Shown here: in pieces, positions 62,702-64,000 of the stretch | How the letters are laid out: the number at the start of each line of letters is the position of its first letter | Numbering within the stretch: the stretch's first letter is position 1 | Assembly: GCF_027923405.1 (NCBI RefSeq) | Contig: NZ_BQYI01000001.1 | Coordinates: 3,822,501-3,886,500, forward strand | DNA length: 64,000 nt | Direction: 5' to 3' | Origin: Paenibacillus sp. YYML68 | GTDB taxonomy: Bacteria > Bacillota > Bacilli > Paenibacillales > NBRC-103111 | Program-made: the position numbers and the translations under genes | Notes under the pieces: generated by a model | What the model saw: only the letters and a program-made list of their open reading frames with translations | The model's database searches: none | What the model was told of the DNA's origin: nothing

Positions 62702-64000
62702 TCACCAGCCTTTTTCAGAATCGGATTGATGCTTGACCCAGGAGCGTACATCCCCGATGACATAAAGACTTCCGGATACGACGGCCAAATCGTCCTGCGC
62801 CGTCAGCGACGTTAAGCGCTCCAGCGCTGCCTTCCAGTCCGGTTCGATAATAATTTCCACTTGCCCGCGGCCGAGCTCGTGCGCCAGCTCCTTCGCCATA
62901 TCGGCAAGAGCAGACGCAGCAGCCTTCTTCAGCCAATCCGGCTCGGTCACGATAAGCGTATCCACTATTGGCAGTATATGCCTCAGATAGCCCGAATGAT
63001 TCTTATTTGTGACCATCCCCATCATAAAATGAAGCTTATTATACGTGTACGTGCTCTTCAGTGTAGCCGCAAGCGCAGCAGCGCCCTCCGGATTGTGAGC
63101 ACCGTCCAGCAGCAAGCGAGGCTCTCTCGACACCAGCTCCATACGACCCGGCCAGCTCGTCTCCCTCATCCCCTTGTACAGCGCTTCGTCGTCAACGATG
63201 AGCGCGTAGTACTGTCTGAGCACCTCAATAGCCATAATCGCCGCCGCTGCATTATGCACCTGATGCTCGCCGTTCATCCGAATCGTAACGTCATCGATAC
63301 GACGGAACAAGCCGTCGAAGTGGAACGCTTGCTCGTCCTCCCGCGCTGAGACAAGCTCCACGCGGTACTCCGCCCCGAGCTTATACAGCTTGCTCTGCTT
63401 CCGCTGTGCCGCCGCTTCGATGACCGCAAGCGCCTCGGGATCGGTCACCGCTGTCACGACTGGGACGCCAGCCTTGATAATACCCGCTTTATGAGCCGCG
63501 ATCTCTGCGATCGACTCGCCCAGCAGGTCCATATGATCGTGTCCGATGTTCGTAATGATCGAGACGATCGGCGTCACAATAGTGGTCGCGTCCAGCGTGC
63601 CGCCAAGACCAGTCTCCCAGACGACGAAGTCCGGATAAGCGACTCGAGCGAAATATTCAATCGCCATGACCGTCGAGATCTCGAACATCGTCGGCTGCCC
63701 GTGCAGCTCGGACACCTCGTCGACGATCGGCTTTATTTTATTAACGACATGAAGTAAATCCTCCTCGGAGATGTTCACGCCGTTCATTCGAATGCGCTCC
63801 GTGTACGTCTCGATATAAGGGGACGTGAACGTCCCCACCTCATAGCCACACTGTCGAATCGTCTCGGACAAGTAGGCGCATACAGAGCCCTTGCCGTTCG
63901 TACCTGCGACATGAATGAACTTCAGTCTCCGGTGCGGATTGTCAAGTCGCTCCATCAGCAGCTCCATCCGCTCAAGTCCAAGCTTAATACCCGTCACCGG
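62702..64000 (-). CDS. folC: Folylpolyglutamate synthase / dihydrofolate synthase (5' part missing)
   Basis: Mur-ligase-like enzyme that adds glutamate to folate or forms dihydrofolate. The ATP-binding motif HVAGTNGKGSVCAYL is near residue 30 of the visible part, TSPYIETYTERIRMNG and GLGGTLDATTIV follow, and the C-terminal domain is complete. The coding region runs out at the end of the window: the frame is open at 64000, and homologues have about 15-20 more residues before GIKLGLERME. It is followed by murC. Confidence 0.94.
   Translation of the reverse strand, partial: PVTGIKLGLERMELLMERLDNPHRRLKFIHVAGTNGKGSVCAYLSETIRQCGYEVGTFTSPYIETYTERIRMNGVNISEEDLLHVVNKIKPIVDEVSELHGQPTMFEISTVMAIEYFARVAYPDFVVWETGLGGTLDATTIVTPIVSIITNIGHDHMDLLGESIAEIAAHKAGIIKAGVPVVTAVTDPEALAVIEAAAQRKQSKLYKLGAEYRVELVSAREDEQAFHFDGLFRRIDDVTIRMNGEHQVHNAAAAIMAIEVLRQYYALIVDDEALYKGMRETSWPGRMELVSREPRLLLDGAHNPEGAAALAATLKSTYTYNKLHFMMGMVTNKNHSGYLRHILPIVDTLIVTEPDWLKKAAASALADMAKELAHELGRGQVEIIIEPDWKAALERLTSLTAQDDLAVVSGSLYVIGDVRSWVKHQSDSEKGW

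Overview
This window looks like a chromosomal stretch of an endospore-forming, fairly GC-rich Firmicute of the Paenibacillaceae (Paenibacillus or Cohnella type). The evidence is a dense set of sporulation genes (spoVB, bofC, safA, spoIVFA/FB, spo0B, a SpoIID-like and a SpoIIB-like gene), Firmicute gene order (recJ-apt-rel, spoVB-yrzE-yrbG, ruvCAB-queA-tgt-yajC, mreBCD-minCD, spoIVFAB-rplU-prp-rpmA-spo0B-obg), a T-box leader in front of hisS-aspS, an L27 presequence with its Prp protease, and an S-layer-anchored amidase. No rRNA, tRNA, insertion sequence, prophage or CRISPR array was seen.

Layout, by coordinate (most genes are on the minus strand and so read right to left). 0-8 kb: tcdA, aspS, hisS behind a T-box, a membrane-anchored FAD oxidoreductase, hemZ. 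8-18 kb: an untracked 58-codon ORF, dtd, rel, apt-recJ (overlapping), a CDF transporter, secD-secF (overlapping), a ComN-type gene. 18.7-24.5 kb: spoVB, a DUF421 gene, a YrzE-type gene, yajC, tgt, and a queA with an unusual low-complexity insertion. 24.7-33 kb: a SpoIID-like protein, ruvB-ruvA-ruvC, bofC, lepB and a SafA-like coat protein with ten tandem 18-residue repeats. 33-37.8 kb: the hom-thrB-pheA amino-acid operon led by an ACT-domain gene, a NUDIX hydrolase and a thiamine-binding-type protein. 38-44.3 kb: obgE, spo0B, rpmA-prp-rplU, an RNase E/G and spoIVFB-spoIVFA. 44.5-50.2 kb: an accessory block between spoIVFA and rodA. 50.4-64 kb: rodA, minD-minC, mreD-mreC-mreB, radC, maf, a DUF4321 gene, an SLH-anchored amidase, a SPOR-domain protein, a KDPG aldolase, murC and the truncated folC.

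The accessory block is the most interesting part. A nitrate/nitrite-type transporter (narK) is divergent from a two-gene unit that encodes an ANTAR-domain RNA-binding regulator overlapping a TrpD2/YbiB-like protein. The narK mRNA starts from a near-perfect sigma-A promoter and has a leader of about 300 nt. That leader holds two adjacent hairpins, each with a hexaloop carrying A at position 1 and G at position 4, and the first is mutually exclusive with a terminator-like hairpin. This is the architecture of ANTAR-responsive antitermination, with the predicted regulator encoded next door. The unusual partner is the translationally coupled TrpD2-like gene, which may be the missing signal input. 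The same block holds a decayed second copy of the narK 3' end.

How the genes work together: translation and its quality control (aspS, hisS, dtd, tcdA, tgt, queA, L21/L27/Prp, obgE), stringent response and purine salvage (rel, apt), recombination and repair (recJ, ruvABC, radC), protein export (secDF, yajC, lepB), cell shape and division (mreBCD, minCD, rodA, murC), and sporulation signalling and coat or cortex assembly dominate. Many starts are GTG or TTG, so they were chosen from the ribosome binding site and family length rather than the longest reading frame.
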